A DNA stretch of 64,000 bases from Methylomonas sp. EFPC3 (lineage in GTDB: Bacteria; Pseudomonadota; Gammaproteobacteria; Methylococcales; Methylomonadaceae): assembly GCF_029643245.1 (NCBI RefSeq), contig NZ_CP116398.1:1922001-1986000 (forward strand), read 5' to 3'. A program made the position numbers and the translations under genes. Below, one piece after another: positions 1 through 9,108 of the stretch (positions are counted from its first letter, which is position 1; every line of letters begins with the position of its first letter). The notes under the pieces were generated by a model. It had not been told where the DNA came from, searched no databases, and saw only the letters and a program-made list of their open reading frames with translations.

Positions 1-1
1 C

Positions 2-301
2 CACATCGGTTACCTGCCGCAAGGCAAGGTACTGGGCCTTTCGAAACTCGCGCGTATCGTCGACATGTACGCCCGCCGGCTACAGATTCAGGAACAACTG
101 ACCCGGCAAATCGCCGACGCGGTGGAAACTGCTATCGACGCCCGTGGCGTCGCGGTCGTGATCGAAGCCAAGCATCTGTGCATGATGATGCGCGGCGTCG
201 AAAAACAAAACTCGGTGATGACCACCTCGGTGATGAGCGGCATTTTCCGCCAGGAAATCAGCACCCGCTCCGAGTTCCTCAATCTGATCAACCGAAAATA
301 A
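2..301 (+). CDS. folE: GTP cyclohydrolase I, C-terminal part (5' truncated by window edge)
   Basis: Frame 2 is open from the window edge to TAA at 299-301 and gives about 99 residues beginning [18 protein letters not shown]. This matches the C-terminal half of GTP cyclohydrolase I, which converts GTP to 7,8-dihydroneopterin triphosphate, the first step of folate synthesis in the cytosol. Typical landmarks are the HIGYLP segment, the [15 protein letters not shown] stretch with the zinc-ligand cysteine, and the TSVMSGIF tail. The N-terminal half lies outside the window. hemH starts 4 bases after the stop, so the two genes are probably cotranscribed. Confidence 0.95.
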   Translation, partial: HIGYLPQGKVLGLSKLARIVDMYARRLQIQEQLTRQIADAVETAIDARGVAVVIEAKHLCMMMRGVEKQNSVMTTSVMSGIFRQEISTRSEFLNLINRK

Positions 302-305
302 GCTG

Positions 306-1283
306 ATGAGCGAAACTCCTGCCGACAAAACCGGCGTCTTGCTGGTCAATCTCGGTTCGCCGGCTTCGCCGAAAACCGGAGACGTCAGGCGTTTCCTGCG
401 CGAGTTCCTGGGCGACCCGCGGGTCGTCAACCTGCCGCGGCCGCTGTGGTGGCTGATATTGAATCTGTTCGTGCTGCCGTTTCGGCCGCGCAAATCCGCC
501 CATGCCTACCAATCGATCTGGACCGAGCAAGGTTCGCCGCTGATCGTGTTCAGCCAGCAATTGACCGAAAAACTGAAAGCGCGTTACGGCGGACCGTCGC
601 TAGCCATCGACTGCGCAATGCGCTACGGCAAACCGGCCTTGCGGGACAAATTAAGGGATCTGAAAAAACAAGGCGTCACCGAAATCGTGGTATTACCGCT
701 CTACCCCCAGTATTCGTCAACCACCACGGCCTCGATTTTCGACATCGTCGCCGACGAATTCGTCGACTGGCGGCATATGCCAGGTTTGCGTTTTATCAGC
801 GATTTTCACCAGCACCCGGCTTACATCGCCGCCGTCGCCGCGTCGGTGCAGCAGCATTGGCAGGAAAATGGCCAAGCGCAATTGCTGGTCATGTCCTTTC
901 ACGGCTTGCCGGCTAAATTGACCGAATGGGGCGACCCTTACTATTACCAATGCCAGACCAGCGCCCGTTTGATTGCCGAGAAATTGGGCCTGACCGAAAC
1001 ACAATGGAAACTGGTGTTTCAGTCCCGATTCGGTCGTGCGGAATGGTTGAAACCCTATTGCGTGGAAGTGCTGGAGGAATTACCCAAACAAGGTATCCGC
1101 CAAATTGACATGATCTGTCCCGGATTTTCGGTAGACTGCCTGGAAACGCTGGAAGAAATCGCGATAGCCAATCGCGAACTGTTTCTGGAAGCCGGCGGCG
1201 AAAGCTACCGCTACATTCCGTGCCTGAACGACAGCGACGCCCACGTCGAGCTGATGCTAGAGTTAATAAGAACCGCACGCTGA
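306..1283 (+). CDS. hemH: Ferrochelatase
   Basis: The 325-residue product inserts Fe2+ into protoporphyrin IX to make protoheme, the last step of heme synthesis. The N-terminal GVLLVNLGSPASP and FLREFLGDPRVV segments are family signatures. The catalytic region holds the metal-site histidine in MSFHGLPAKLTEWGDPYY (around residue 197), then SRFGRAEWLKPY, and the acidic PGFSVDCLETLEEI motif. Length is close to the roughly 320 residues usual in gammaproteobacteria. The ATG follows folE by 4 bases. No C-terminal iron-sulfur cysteine cluster is visible. Confidence 0.97.
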   Translation: MSETPADKTGVLLVNLGSPASPKTGDVRRFLREFLGDPRVVNLPRPLWWLILNLFVLPFRPRKSAHAYQSIWTEQGSPLIVFSQQLTEKLKARYGGPSLAIDCAMRYGKPALRDKLRDLKKQGVTEIVVLPLYPQYSSTTTASIFDIVADEFVDWRHMPGLRFISDFHQHPAYIAAVAASVQQHWQENGQAQLLVMSFHGLPAKLTEWGDPYYYQCQTSARLIAEKLGLTETQWKLVFQSRFGRAEWLKPYCVEVLEELPKQGIRQIDMICPGFSVDCLETLEEIAIANRELFLEAGGESYRYIPCLNDSDAHVELMLELIRTAR

Positions 1284-1315
1284 CGTTGCGGCCGATAAAA
1301 AACGGGGGAGGCAGC

Positions 1316-2908
1316 ATGCAACAGAACATTCTACAAAGCTGGAACGGCGAATGGCCGAAGGCCCGCTCTACCGAACCGCTGGCAACCGGTGCCGGAGTGA
1401 TCGACCCGGGCGCCTTCAATACGATCGAGGTCGACGAACTGTTCGACAACGTCAATTACACCAGCACCCTGGCCGGCCAAGCCGTACTCTACCGTTCGCT
1501 GGCCCAGCCCATGAACGACTGCGAAGCCATTGCCGCCAAACAGGACGCCGTGCGCGAAATTCGCGACAACCCTGCCGTCCGGGAAAACATAGAGAATATC
1601 GTCGCCAATGCCGCCGCCGGCGAAAACCGCTTGTATCTGCTGCTGTTCGGCGAATTCCTGGGCGGTTTCGGCACCGCCCGCGAACACAATCAGATCGAGG
1701 GCTACGGCTACAAACAATACGTGCGCGGGATTCGCGTGGTGCTGAATCTGGTCGGCGCGATTTACAATTCCGGCCGGCCGCAAAGCCCTTATCTGCAAAG
1801 CGTGTTCGACAAAATCGGTAATTTCGCCCAAAGCAACGAATACTCGCTGATGGTCGGCCCGGTCTACAACAGCGAAAAAGGCCTGCAAAGCAAGGAACAA
1901 CGTAAAAACTCGTTTGCTCCGACCACGATTTTCCGGCCCACGCTATTCAAACCGTTACTGATCGCAGTGTTAATTGCCGCAATTTGGGGCTTGACCCGGA
2001 TTTTCCCCAGCGACATGTTCCAGGTCACCCGCGACGGCCTGTCTGTAGCCTCGGTATTCTTCCTGCCGTTGGCCTTGGCTTACATTCCGGTGGTCGGCGG
2101 CTACGACCGCGACAACTGCATCATTCCGCTACGCGAGATCTACAAAAACTCTGCCGCGCTCGGCGAATTAATGGACGGCCTGGGCCAGCTCGACGAATTG
2201 TTGGCCTTTATCAAGTATGCCGAGAACTACGGCAGCGAAACCGTATTGCCCGACTTGACCGCGGGAGACCGCCACTCGATTGAATTGCACGACGCGAAGA
2301 ATCCGGTGCTCGGCCACAAAAATCCAAACTACGTCGGCAACGATTTCAGCATGAGCGAGGAACGGCTGGTCTGCGTCACCGGGCCGAATAGCGGCGGTAA
2401 AACCGCATTCTGCAAAACCGTCACTCAAATTCAATTGCTGGCCCAAATCGGCTGCTACGTGCCGGCCCGGGCCGCCAAAATGACAGTAGCGGATCGGATT
2501 TTTTACCAGGCGCCGGAAATCAGCCATCTCGACGACGGCGAAGGCCGCTTCGGCACCGAGTTGAAACGCACCCGCGACATTTTCCTGGCAGCCAGCAGCA
2601 ACAGCCTGGTCGTGCTTGACGAAATGGCGGAAGGCACTACTTTTGAAGAGAAAATGCAGTCGTCGATCGACGTGCTGGACGGCTTTTACCGCAAAGGGAA
2701 CAGCACCATCCTGATTACGCATAACCACCAATTGGTCGACGTGTTCGTCAATCGCCGGGTGGCGACGCCGAAACAAGTGGAATTCGCCGACGACATGCCG
2801 ACCTTCAAGCTGATCGACGGCATTTCCCGCGTCAGCCATGCCGATCGGGTAGCAAAGAAAATCGGCTTTTCCAAACAAGATATCGATAACTATCTAGCTA
2901 ATTCATGA
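1316..2908 (+). CDS. MutS-family ATPase with predicted membrane segments
   Basis: The 530-residue product carries a C-terminal MutS-type ATPase domain: Walker [11 protein letters not shown] at about residue 356, Walker [12 protein letters not shown] at about 430 and an ILITHNH switch histidine near 465. The mismatch-binding domains of true MutS are absent. Two hydrophobic stretches near residues 210-262 ([17 protein letters not shown] and [15 protein letters not shown]) suggest membrane attachment. I chose the ATG at 1316, preceded by a GGGGGAG ribosome site, over an upstream in-frame ATG at 1220 that would overlap hemH. The stop overlaps the purT start (ATGA). This is not a mismatch repair MutS; its function is unknown. 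Confidence 0.85.
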   Translation: MQQNILQSWNGEWPKARSTEPLATGAGVIDPGAFNTIEVDELFDNVNYTSTLAGQAVLYRSLAQPMNDCEAIAAKQDAVREIRDNPAVRENIENIVANAAAGENRLYLLLFGEFLGGFGTAREHNQIEGYGYKQYVRGIRVVLNLVGAIYNSGRPQSPYLQSVFDKIGNFAQSNEYSLMVGPVYNSEKGLQSKEQRKNSFAPTTIFRPTLFKPLLIAVLIAAIWGLTRIFPSDMFQVTRDGLSVASVFFLPLALAYIPVVGGYDRDNCIIPLREIYKNSAALGELMDGLGQLDELLAFIKYAENYGSETVLPDLTAGDRHSIELHDAKNPVLGHKNPNYVGNDFSMSEERLVCVTGPNSGGKTAFCKTVTQIQLLAQIGCYVPARAAKMTVADRIFYQAPEISHLDDGEGRFGTELKRTRDIFLAASSNSLVVLDEMAEGTTFEEKMQSSIDVLDGFYRKGNSTILITHNHQLVDVFVNRRVATPKQVEFADDMPTFKLIDGISRVSHADRVAKKIGFSKQDIDNYLANS

Positions 2909-4101
2909 ACATAGGTACACCCGACACTGCCACCGCCACCAAAGCCCTGCTGCTCGGTAGCGGCGAACTGGGCAAGGAAATCGCGATCTCGCTGCAGCGT
3001 TACGGGGTGGAAGTGATAGCGGTCGACCGCTACCCCGGCGCCCCGGCAATGCAGGTGGCCCACCGCCGCCATGTGATCGACATGACCGATGCCGCGGCGG
3101 TCAAGGCCTTGATCGCGCAGGAACAACCGCACTTCATCGTGCCGGAACTGGAAGCGATCGCCACCGACGCACTTGCAGACATCGAACGGGTCGGGCAAAC
3201 CACGGTGGTACCGAATGCCCGCGCCATCCAATTGACGATGAACCGGGAAGGCATCCGCCAACTGGCAGCCGCGGAATTGGGCTTGCCTACTTCGAAATAC
3301 GCCTTTGCCGAATCCTTCGCGCAACTGCAAGCCGCCGTGGATAGCGGCATCGGTTACCCTTGTTTCGTCAAACCGACCATGTCCTCATCGGGCAAGGGCC
3401 AGTCGATGGTGAAAAGCGCAGACCAATTGCAAGCGGCTTGGGATTACGCCAAAGCCGGCGGCCGCACCGATACCGGCAAAGTCATCGTCGAAGCCAAAAT
3501 CGACTTCGACTTCGAAATCACCTTATTGACGGTACGGGCGCTGGATGCGGAAGGCCGGGTGCAGACTTATTTTTGCGAACCGATCGGCCACCGTCAGGAA
3601 CACGGTGACTACCGGGAGAGCTGGCAACCGCAAGCCATGAGCGAAAATGCCATCGCGCTGGCGCAACAAATCGCCGGCAAAGTCACCGATGCCTTGGGCG
3701 GACTCGGCCTGTTCGGTGTGGAACTGTTCGTCGCCGGCGACCAGGTCTGGTTCAGTGAAGTCAGCCCGCGGCCGCACGATACCGGCATGGTTACGATGGC
3801 CAGCCAACGCCAGAGCGAATTCGATCTGCATGCCCGGGCGATTTTGGGTTTACCGGTCAATACAGCGCTGGACAGAACTGCTGCCAGCGCCGTGATTCTG
3901 GGCGGTATCGACGCCAAAGCGGTTAGCTACCAGGGATTAGAGCGAGCCTTGGCAATACCCGATACCGATGTCCGCCTGTTCGGCAAACCGGAAGCCTTCG
4001 CCGCCCGGCGCATGGGCGTCGCGCTGGCGACCGGCGAGACGGTCGAAGCGGCGCGGGCCAAGGCCGTACAGGCCGCCAGCTCGGTCGCGATTCAGCAATG
4101 A
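2905..4101 (+). CDS. purT: Formate-dependent phosphoribosylglycinamide formyltransferase (GAR transformylase T)
   Basis: The 398-residue ATP-grasp enzyme uses formate and ATP to formylate GAR in de novo purine synthesis, the folate-independent alternative to PurN. The N-terminal nucleotide-like fold starts with [20 protein letters not shown]. The ATP-grasp core includes [15 protein letters not shown] and [19 protein letters not shown], followed by [12 protein letters not shown] with metal-binding residues. Length fits the family (about 390). The start ATG overlaps the stop of the MutS-like gene by 4 bases, pointing to translational coupling. Formate use would suit a one-carbon metaboliser. 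Confidence 0.96.
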   Translation: MNIGTPDTATATKALLLGSGELGKEIAISLQRYGVEVIAVDRYPGAPAMQVAHRRHVIDMTDAAAVKALIAQEQPHFIVPELEAIATDALADIERVGQTTVVPNARAIQLTMNREGIRQLAAAELGLPTSKYAFAESFAQLQAAVDSGIGYPCFVKPTMSSSGKGQSMVKSADQLQAAWDYAKAGGRTDTGKVIVEAKIDFDFEITLLTVRALDAEGRVQTYFCEPIGHRQEHGDYRESWQPQAMSENAIALAQQIAGKVTDALGGLGLFGVELFVAGDQVWFSEVSPRPHDTGMVTMASQRQSEFDLHARAILGLPVNTALDRTAASAVILGGIDAKAVSYQGLERALAIPDTDVRLFGKPEAFAARRMGVALATGETVEAARAKAVQAASSVAIQQ

Positions 4102-4126
4102 TCTGATATTTCGGGAGGGTAACGCG

Positions 4127-4702
4127 ATGAAACGCCTGCTGATCGCCATCTTATCCTTCGCGCCAATCGCCGACTCCGGGGCGGACATCTATAAATACGT
4201 GGACCCGGACGGCCGGGTTTATTACACCGACGAGCCGAAAAAAGGCTTCGATTACCGCTTGATCATCCGCACCCGGCCGCGCACGTATAGCCGCGACTTG
4301 AAGTACATGTCCGGCAACAAACTCAAATTCAACGATTTGATTGCCAAAGCCGCAGCCAAACACCAAATGGACCCGAAACTGCTGCACGCCGTAATTCAAG
4401 CGGAATCGGCCTACAACCCGCACGCAGTATCTTCTGCCGGCGCAGTGGGCTTGATGCAGTTGATGCCCGACACGGCCCGTCGCTACGGCGTCACCGACCG
4501 GCGCGACGCCGAACAGAACGTCGACGGCGGCACCCGTTATTTGAAAGACCTGCTGGCGATGTTCAACTCGAATTTGACCTTGGCCGTAGCCGGTTACAAC
4601 GCCGGCGAGGGTGCGGTGATGAAATACGGCAACGCCGTGCCGCCCTACCCGGAAACCCGCAACTACGTACAGCACGTACTGTCGCTATATCGGAAAAGCT
4701 GA
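4127..4702 (+). CDS. Secreted lytic transglycosylase (SLT domain) with N-terminal DUF4124-like domain
   Basis: The 191-residue product starts with a short signal peptide (MKRLLIAILSFAPIADSGA), so it should act in the periplasm. Residues about 20-60 (IYKYVDPDGRVYYTDEP) resemble DUF4124. Residues about 75-190 are a Slt/MltC-type lytic transglycosylase domain with the catalytic glutamate in HAVIQAESAYNP, GAVGLMQLMP and the VAGYNAGEGAV motif. Such enzymes cleave peptidoglycan strands with formation of anhydro-MurNAc. The ATG at 4127 follows a GGGAGGGT ribosome site; an in-frame start at 3968 would lie inside purT and is rejected. An HDOD gene follows with no gap. Confidence 0.9.
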   Translation: MKRLLIAILSFAPIADSGADIYKYVDPDGRVYYTDEPKKGFDYRLIIRTRPRTYSRDLKYMSGNKLKFNDLIAKAAAKHQMDPKLLHAVIQAESAYNPHAVSSAGAVGLMQLMPDTARRYGVTDRRDAEQNVDGGTRYLKDLLAMFNSNLTLAVAGYNAGEGAVMKYGNAVPPYPETRNYVQHVLSLYRKS

Positions 4703-5551
4703 GTGAAGGTCGCCGCAATCAGGCAACTGGTCGCCGACGCGACAAACCTGTTCTCGTTGCCCGACATCTATTTCCAGCTAAATGAAATGATCCGGGACTC
4801 GCGGTATTCGCCAGCCGACATCGGCGCGGTGATCGCAAAAGACCCCGTACTTGCGGCGCGGCTGCTACGCGTCGTCAACAGTCCTTTCTACGGCTTCCAG
4901 GCCCGGATAGACACATTGTCGCGAGCCATTACCGTAATCGGCGTCGACGACCTGTACAGCCTGGTCGTGGCAACCTGCATCGCCGACCGGTTCCGGCAAA
5001 TACCGGGCGAATTGGTGGACATGGCCAGTTTCTGGCGCCGCAGCATCCATTGTGCGATTTTGGTGCGGGCCTTGGCCAAGCGCTGCGCGGTTTTGCACGC
5101 CGAACGGCTGTTTATCGCCGGCCTGCTGCACGATATCGGCTCGCTGCTGCTCTATCACCGCTTGGCGGAACCCAGCCGCCAGGCGCTGCTGGCCGCCAAC
5201 GGCGACCGCCGTTTGGTTCCAGGCCTCGAACAAGCCCTGCTCGGCTTCACCCATGCCGAGGTTGGCCGCGAATTATTGAAGAACTGGGGCCTGCCCGAAT
5301 CCCTGTACGAGACAGTAGGCTGTTACCTGGAACCGGAGCAAGCTTTACTGCATAAGCTGGATGCGCACCTACTGCACATTGCTTGCCGACTGGCCGACTG
5401 CAAATCGGCCGCCGAGCGTCAAGCCACTGCGGCCGGTTTTGCGAAGCAAACGCTGATATTGGTCCGGATCAGCCGCGAACAGATTCTGGAAATCGCCGAC
5501 CAAGTCGACCAGGACTTAGCGCAAATGCTGGATTTATTCAGCCCGCCCTAA
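4703..5551 (+). CDS. HDOD domain protein
   Basis: The 282-residue product is nearly all one HDOD domain, a relative of the HD phosphohydrolase fold that usually lacks the full metal site and takes part in signalling. Landmarks are LFSLPDIYFQLNEMI at the start, AARLLRVVNSPFYGF, VIGVDDLYSLVVATC and GLLHDIGSLLLY. The start is GTG at 4703, directly after the stop of the transglycosylase gene. It converges on maf with a 4-base overlap of coding ends. Two further HDOD genes occur at 61.7-63.5 kb. The partner of this one is not evident from context. Confidence 0.9.
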   Translation: MKVAAIRQLVADATNLFSLPDIYFQLNEMIRDSRYSPADIGAVIAKDPVLAARLLRVVNSPFYGFQARIDTLSRAITVIGVDDLYSLVVATCIADRFRQIPGELVDMASFWRRSIHCAILVRALAKRCAVLHAERLFIAGLLHDIGSLLLYHRLAEPSRQALLAANGDRRLVPGLEQALLGFTHAEVGRELLKNWGLPESLYETVGCYLEPEQALLHKLDAHLLHIACRLADCKSAAERQATAAGFAKQTLILVRISREQILEIADQVDQDLAQMLDLFSPP

Positions 5552-6150
5552 CCCGCCGCCGGGTTCAGCACGTCGACGCCGAATTTCTTCAGCAAACCGG
5601 CCAATTTAATCAAGGGCAAGCCAACCAAGGCATTCGGATCTTCGCCGCAAATTTTATCGAACAAGGCAATACCCAGGGATTCGGATTTGAAGCTGCCGGC
5701 GCAATCGTAGGGACGGTCGATGTCCAAGTAATATTCAATCTGCTGCAGGCTTAAGGATTTGAAGTGCACCTCACACTCGACCAGATCGGTAAAATACTGT
5801 CCGCTGGCGCTATCCAATACGCAAAGCCCGGTGTAGAAAGACACCACTCTGCCCGATTGGCGCTGCAACTGGGCAACTGCCCGCTCCCGATTCCCCGGCT
5901 TTCCCAGGATTTCGCCGTCGAACGCCGCCACCTGGTCGGAGCCGATCACCAAATGTGCGGGATGGATACTGCCGACTGCCAGCGCTTTTTCGACGGATAA
6001 ACGCAGTGCCAAATCCGTTGGCGGCTCGTTCGGCCGGGGCGTTTCGTCGACGTTCGCCGGGCAACAATTGAAGTCGACAGCCAATTTTTTCAATAGCTCT
6101 CGACGGTACGGGGAGCTGGATGCCAGCACGATGGAACTAGTCTCGGTCAT
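5548..6150 (-). CDS. yceF: Maf family nucleotide pyrophosphatase (m7GTP pyrophosphatase, YceF type)
   Basis: The 200-residue cytosolic enzyme begins SIVLASSSPYRRELLKKL, the Maf signature, followed by CCPANVDETPRPNEPP and the metal/substrate segment LVIGSDQVAAFDG. Maf proteins hydrolyse non-canonical or modified nucleotides; the YceF branch prefers 7-methyl-GTP. Assignment to YceF rather than YhdE rests on synteny: in enterobacteria yceF also lies divergent from yceD-rpmF-plsX-fab. Only 57 bases separate its start from yceD, so both promoters lie in that gap. Confidence 0.92.
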   Translation of the reverse strand: MTETSSIVLASSSPYRRELLKKLAVDFNCCPANVDETPRPNEPPTDLALRLSVEKALAVGSIHPAHLVIGSDQVAAFDGEILGKPGNRERAVAQLQRQSGRVVSFYTGLCVLDSASGQYFTDLVECEVHFKSLSLQQIEYYLDIDRPYDCAGSFKSESLGIALFDKICGEDPNALVGLPLIKLAGLLKKFGVDVLNPAAG

Positions 6151-6169
6151 GGAATAGCAAGTTGTCAGT

Positions 6170-6198
6170 TTGACGCAACAGTCTGATATCTGTATGAT
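6170..6198 (+). promoter_or_regulatory. Sigma-70-type promoter for yceD-rpmF-plsX-fab
   Basis: TTGACG at 6170-6175 and TATGAT at 6193-6198 are separated by exactly 17 bases, a near-consensus sigma-70 promoter. Transcription would begin near 6205, while the yceD ATG is at 6208. No Shine-Dalgarno sequence lies between. The transcript would therefore be leaderless or nearly so. Confidence 0.65.
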
Positions 6199-6207
6199 TG
6201 TACAGTT

Positions 6208-6726
6208 ATGTCAGATAAGTTTCCCGACCATATTGATCCTCTGCTGTTCGCTGAAAGACGTAGCGTATTGGCCGGAGAATTGAATATCGCTACGCTCGAA
6301 CGCTTGGCCGATAGCGTAGTTGACCGTAGCGGTGTCTTGGCCGTCCGCATCGAGTTCGGCAAAGAGGGTAAACGGGTTACCGTGTCCGGCCATATAGGGG
6401 GCGACCTCCAATTGGAGTGTCAATCCTGCCTGCAGGCGCTGGCATGGCCTGTAGATATCAGCTTTAAATTGTCTGTTGTGTCTTCGCTACAGGAAGCCAA
6501 GCAACTGGACGATTCCGAGCCGTTAATGCTGGACGGCGATACGATTTCGTTAACCGCCTTGGTCGAGGACGAAATTCTACTGGCGTTGCCGGATTATCCT
6601 CGACACCCGTTCGACTGCATCGAACGCAACCGTTCCGAAGACGCCGAATACGGCGCGACCGATAGTCAGATCAAGGCGAACAACCCTTTTTCTGTTTTAG
6701 CAAAACTTAAAAAAACTGGAGATTGA
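6208..6726 (+). CDS. yceD: YceD family protein (DUF177), 23S rRNA accumulation protein
   Basis: The 172-residue product matches the DUF177/YceD family, which supports 23S rRNA accumulation and is almost always encoded just upstream of rpmF. Visible family features are the CQSCLQ cysteine pair near residue 72, the acidic [14 protein letters not shown] motif and the C-terminal [11 protein letters not shown] tail. It lies one base upstream of the rpmF start codon, so the two are a transcription unit. The start codon is unusual in sitting only about 10 bases after a near-consensus -10 element. Confidence 0.9.
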   Translation: MSDKFPDHIDPLLFAERRSVLAGELNIATLERLADSVVDRSGVLAVRIEFGKEGKRVTVSGHIGGDLQLECQSCLQALAWPVDISFKLSVVSSLQEAKQLDDSEPLMLDGDTISLTALVEDEILLALPDYPRHPFDCIERNRSEDAEYGATDSQIKANNPFSVLAKLKKTGD

Positions 6727-6727
6727 A

Positions 6728-6910
6728 ATGGCAGTACAAAAGAGCAAAGTATCGCGTTCCAGACGCGGTCAACGTCGTTCACACGATGCATTGGTCGGCA
6801 AAACCCTGGCCCAGGATCCATTGACCGGCGAAACCCATCTGCGCCACCACATGACACCCGACGGTTATTTCAAAGGCCGTCAAATCGTCGGCGCACACGA
6901 AGAAGATTAA
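6728..6910 (+). CDS. rpmF: 50S ribosomal protein L32
   Basis: The 60-residue basic protein begins [19 protein letters not shown], the L32 signature, and includes [20 protein letters not shown]32 belongs to the large ribosomal subunit. No zinc-binding cysteines are present, as in many proteobacterial L32 proteins. It sits in the conserved yceD-rpmF-plsX order that links ribosome assembly with fatty acid synthesis. Confidence 0.97.
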   Translation: MAVQKSKVSRSRRGQRRSHDALVGKTLAQDPLTGETHLRHHMTPDGYFKGRQIVGAHEED

Positions 6911-6960
6911 TCGTAGCGTTCCGCCGGGTATCTACCCGCGCCGGATTTATGCCGAATAAA

Positions 6961-6994
6961 CCGCTCCGGTCCGCGAACCGGGACCGGCGCTTTT
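6961..6994 (+). terminator. Possible terminator after rpmF
   Basis: CCGGTCC and GGACCGG form a 7-base-pair GC stem around a short loop, followed by CGCTTTTGG. The T-run is only four bases, so termination may be partial. It would reduce readthrough from rpmF into plsX. Confidence 0.45.
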
Positions 6995-7053
6995 GGTCTC
7001 GGCGGCCGGGAAGACAAACGGCGCATTTCGGCAGCACGATAGTCTCTGGGTAA

Positions 7054-7089
7054 AGCCAACTTGTTGTTCGGCAACAGTTGGCTTCTTTT
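7054..7089 (+). terminator. Attenuator-like hairpin directly before plsX
   Basis: AGCCAACTTGTTG pairs with CAACAGTTGGCT around the loop TTCGG, a 12-base-pair stem with one bulge, followed by TCTTTTA. It ends 5 bases before the ATG at 7095. It could act as an intrinsic terminator, or as a structure controlling plsX translation. Confidence 0.55.
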
Positions 7090-7094
7090 AACTT

Positions 7095-8141
7095 ATGGGG
7101 TTAGTCATAAGCGTGAGCTCAACTCTCTCAATCGACGCCATGGGCGGGGATTTCGGTCCGCAAGTAACGGTTCCCGCCTCTCTGGCCTGTTTAAGAAAAA
7201 ATCCGGATCTGAATCTCATCATGGTTGGCGACGAGGCGGTTCTGCGCAAACTGCTGGAACCGGCGCTTGCCGAATTTGACGGCCGGATCAGCATTCAACA
7301 CGCCTCACAAGTCGTGGAAATGGACGAAACGCCGCAAAAAGCGCTGAAGAACAAAAAAGATTCTTCGATGCGGGTAGCGATCAACCTGGTTCAGGAAGGC
7401 AAAGCCGACGCTTGCGTCAGCGCCGGCAACACCGGAGCCCTGATGGCAACCGCCCGTTTCGTGCTGAAAATGATCCCCGGTATCGATCGTCCCGCGATTA
7501 TTTCCACCCTGCCTTCGACCTTCGGCCATACCCACATGCTGGACTTGGGCGGCAACGTCGATTCCAGCGCCGAACATCTCTATCAATTCGCCGTGATGGG
7601 CGAGGAAGTCGTCAAAGCGGTGGAGAACATCGAGCGGCCGCGTATCGGCTTGCTGAATATTGGCGAGGAAGACATGAAAGGCAACGAGCAAGTCAAAGCT
7701 GCCGCCAAATTACTGGAAAATTCCTCGCTAAATTACATCGGCTACGTGGAAGGTAACTCGATCAACGCCGGCAACGTCAAAGTCGATTTGATCGTCACCG
7801 ACGGCTTCGTCGGCAATGTCGCCTTAAAATCGATCGAAGGCGCCGCAAAAATGATCGGTTCCAAATTGAAAGACAGTTTCTCGAAAAACTGGCTGACCAA
7901 ACTGGCCGGTCTGGCGGCCTACCCGGTTCTGAAACAATTCAAAGACAGCATCGATCCGCGCCTCTACAACGGCGCCAGCTTCATCGGCTTGCGCGGACTG
8001 GTGATCAAAAGCCACGGCGGCGCCGACGCCCTGGCCTTCGAGACTGCCATTCATCTGGCCGAACTGGAAGTGGCGCAAGGCGTTATCCGTAAAATCAGCG
8101 AAAAACTGGAAGTCGCGCTCGCGCAGAAGGTCGCCTCATGA
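7095..8141 (+). CDS. plsX: Phosphate acyltransferase PlsX
   Basis: The 348-residue product makes acyl-phosphate from acyl-ACP, feeding PlsY in phospholipid synthesis at the inner face of the membrane. The N-terminal [38 protein letters not shown] and [11 protein letters not shown] segments are typical. The first ATG is at 7095; a GTG at 7113 would give [15 protein letters not shown], closer to the E. coli N-terminus, and would not be crowded by the hairpin ending at 7089. The stop overlaps the fabH start (ATGA). Confidence 0.95.
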   Translation: MGLVISVSSTLSIDAMGGDFGPQVTVPASLACLRKNPDLNLIMVGDEAVLRKLLEPALAEFDGRISIQHASQVVEMDETPQKALKNKKDSSMRVAINLVQEGKADACVSAGNTGALMATARFVLKMIPGIDRPAIISTLPSTFGHTHMLDLGGNVDSSAEHLYQFAVMGEEVVKAVENIERPRIGLLNIGEEDMKGNEQVKAAAKLLENSSLNYIGYVEGNSINAGNVKVDLIVTDGFVGNVALKSIEGAAKMIGSKLKDSFSKNWLTKLAGLAAYPVLKQFKDSIDPRLYNGASFIGLRGLVIKSHGGADALAFETAIHLAELEVAQGVIRKISEKLEVALAQKVAS

Positions 8142-9106
8142 GCCGCTGGACCAAGGTAATCGGCACCGGCGGCTATCTGCCGCCGATCGTCCGCACCAAC
8201 GACGATATCTCCAACATGGTCGACACCTCCGACAGCTGGATTTACGAACGTACCGGCATCAAAAGCCGCCGCATCGCCGGCCCGGAGGAAACCGCCTCCA
8301 GTATGGCCGAAATCGCCGCCCGCCAGGCCATAGCCATGGCCGGTATCGCCGCGACCGACATCGATATGATCGTCGTCGCCACCGGCACGCCGGAGCGGGT
8401 CTATCCCAGCACCGCCTGCCTGCTGCAGGAACGGCTGGGCATCAAACACTGCGTTGGCTTCGATATTCAGGCCGCCTGCTCCGGTTCGGTTTACGGCCTC
8501 AGCATCGCCGACCAATACATCAAAACCGGCTTCGCCAAAAACGTCCTGGTGGTCGGCAGCGAAATCTGCTCGCGGATTGTCGACTGGAGCGACCGCAGCA
8601 CTTGCATTCTATTCGGCGACGGCGCCGGCGCGATCCTGCTGACGGCCAGCGCGGAGCCCGGCATATTGTCCACTCATATTCACTCCGACGGCGGTTACGA
8701 AGACCTGTTGTATTGCCCGAACCCGCAAGTGGCAGCCGAAGCCAAACAGCAAGAGCCGGCCTTCATCAGTATGCGCGGTAACGAAGTGTTCAAAGTTGCG
8801 GTCAACACGCTGGGCCGGATTGTCGATGAAACCCTGGCCGCAAACGGCTTGCAGCAAAGCGATATCGACTGGCTGGTGCCCCATCAGGCCAATACCCGCA
8901 TCATTGCCGCCACCGCGAAAAAACTCGGCATGTCGATGGATCAAGTGATTCTGACCTTGGAAAACCAGGGCAATACCTCCTCGGCATCGGTGCTGCTCGC
9001 CTTTAACGAAGGCGTGCGCGACGGCCGCATCCAACGCGGCCAGACCGTGCTGATGGAAGCATTCGGCGCCGGTTTCACTTGGGGCTCCGCATTACTGAGG
9101 TACTAA
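8138..9106 (+). CDS. fabH: 3-oxoacyl-ACP synthase III (KAS III)
   Basis: The 322-residue enzyme condenses acetyl-CoA with malonyl-ACP to start type II fatty acid synthesis. The Cys-His-Asn triad is intact: AACSG (Cys near residue 113), PHQAN (His near 249) and NQGNTSSAS (Asn near 279). It overlaps plsX by 4 bases and is followed by fabD after 2 bases. Confidence 0.97.
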   Translation: MSRWTKVIGTGGYLPPIVRTNDDISNMVDTSDSWIYERTGIKSRRIAGPEETASSMAEIAARQAIAMAGIAATDIDMIVVATGTPERVYPSTACLLQERLGIKHCVGFDIQAACSGSVYGLSIADQYIKTGFAKNVLVVGSEICSRIVDWSDRSTCILFGDGAGAILLTASAEPGILSTHIHSDGGYEDLLYCPNPQVAAEAKQQEPAFISMRGNEVFKVAVNTLGRIVDETLAANGLQQSDIDWLVPHQANTRIIAATAKKLGMSMDQVILTLENQGNTSSASVLLAFNEGVRDGRIQRGQTVLMEAFGAGFTWGSALLRY

Positions 9107-9108
9107 CG

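Noticed and set aside
913-1455. 180-codon minus-strand open frame over hemH and the MutS-like gene
   Set aside because: It overlaps two well-supported plus-strand genes and has no recognisable motif.
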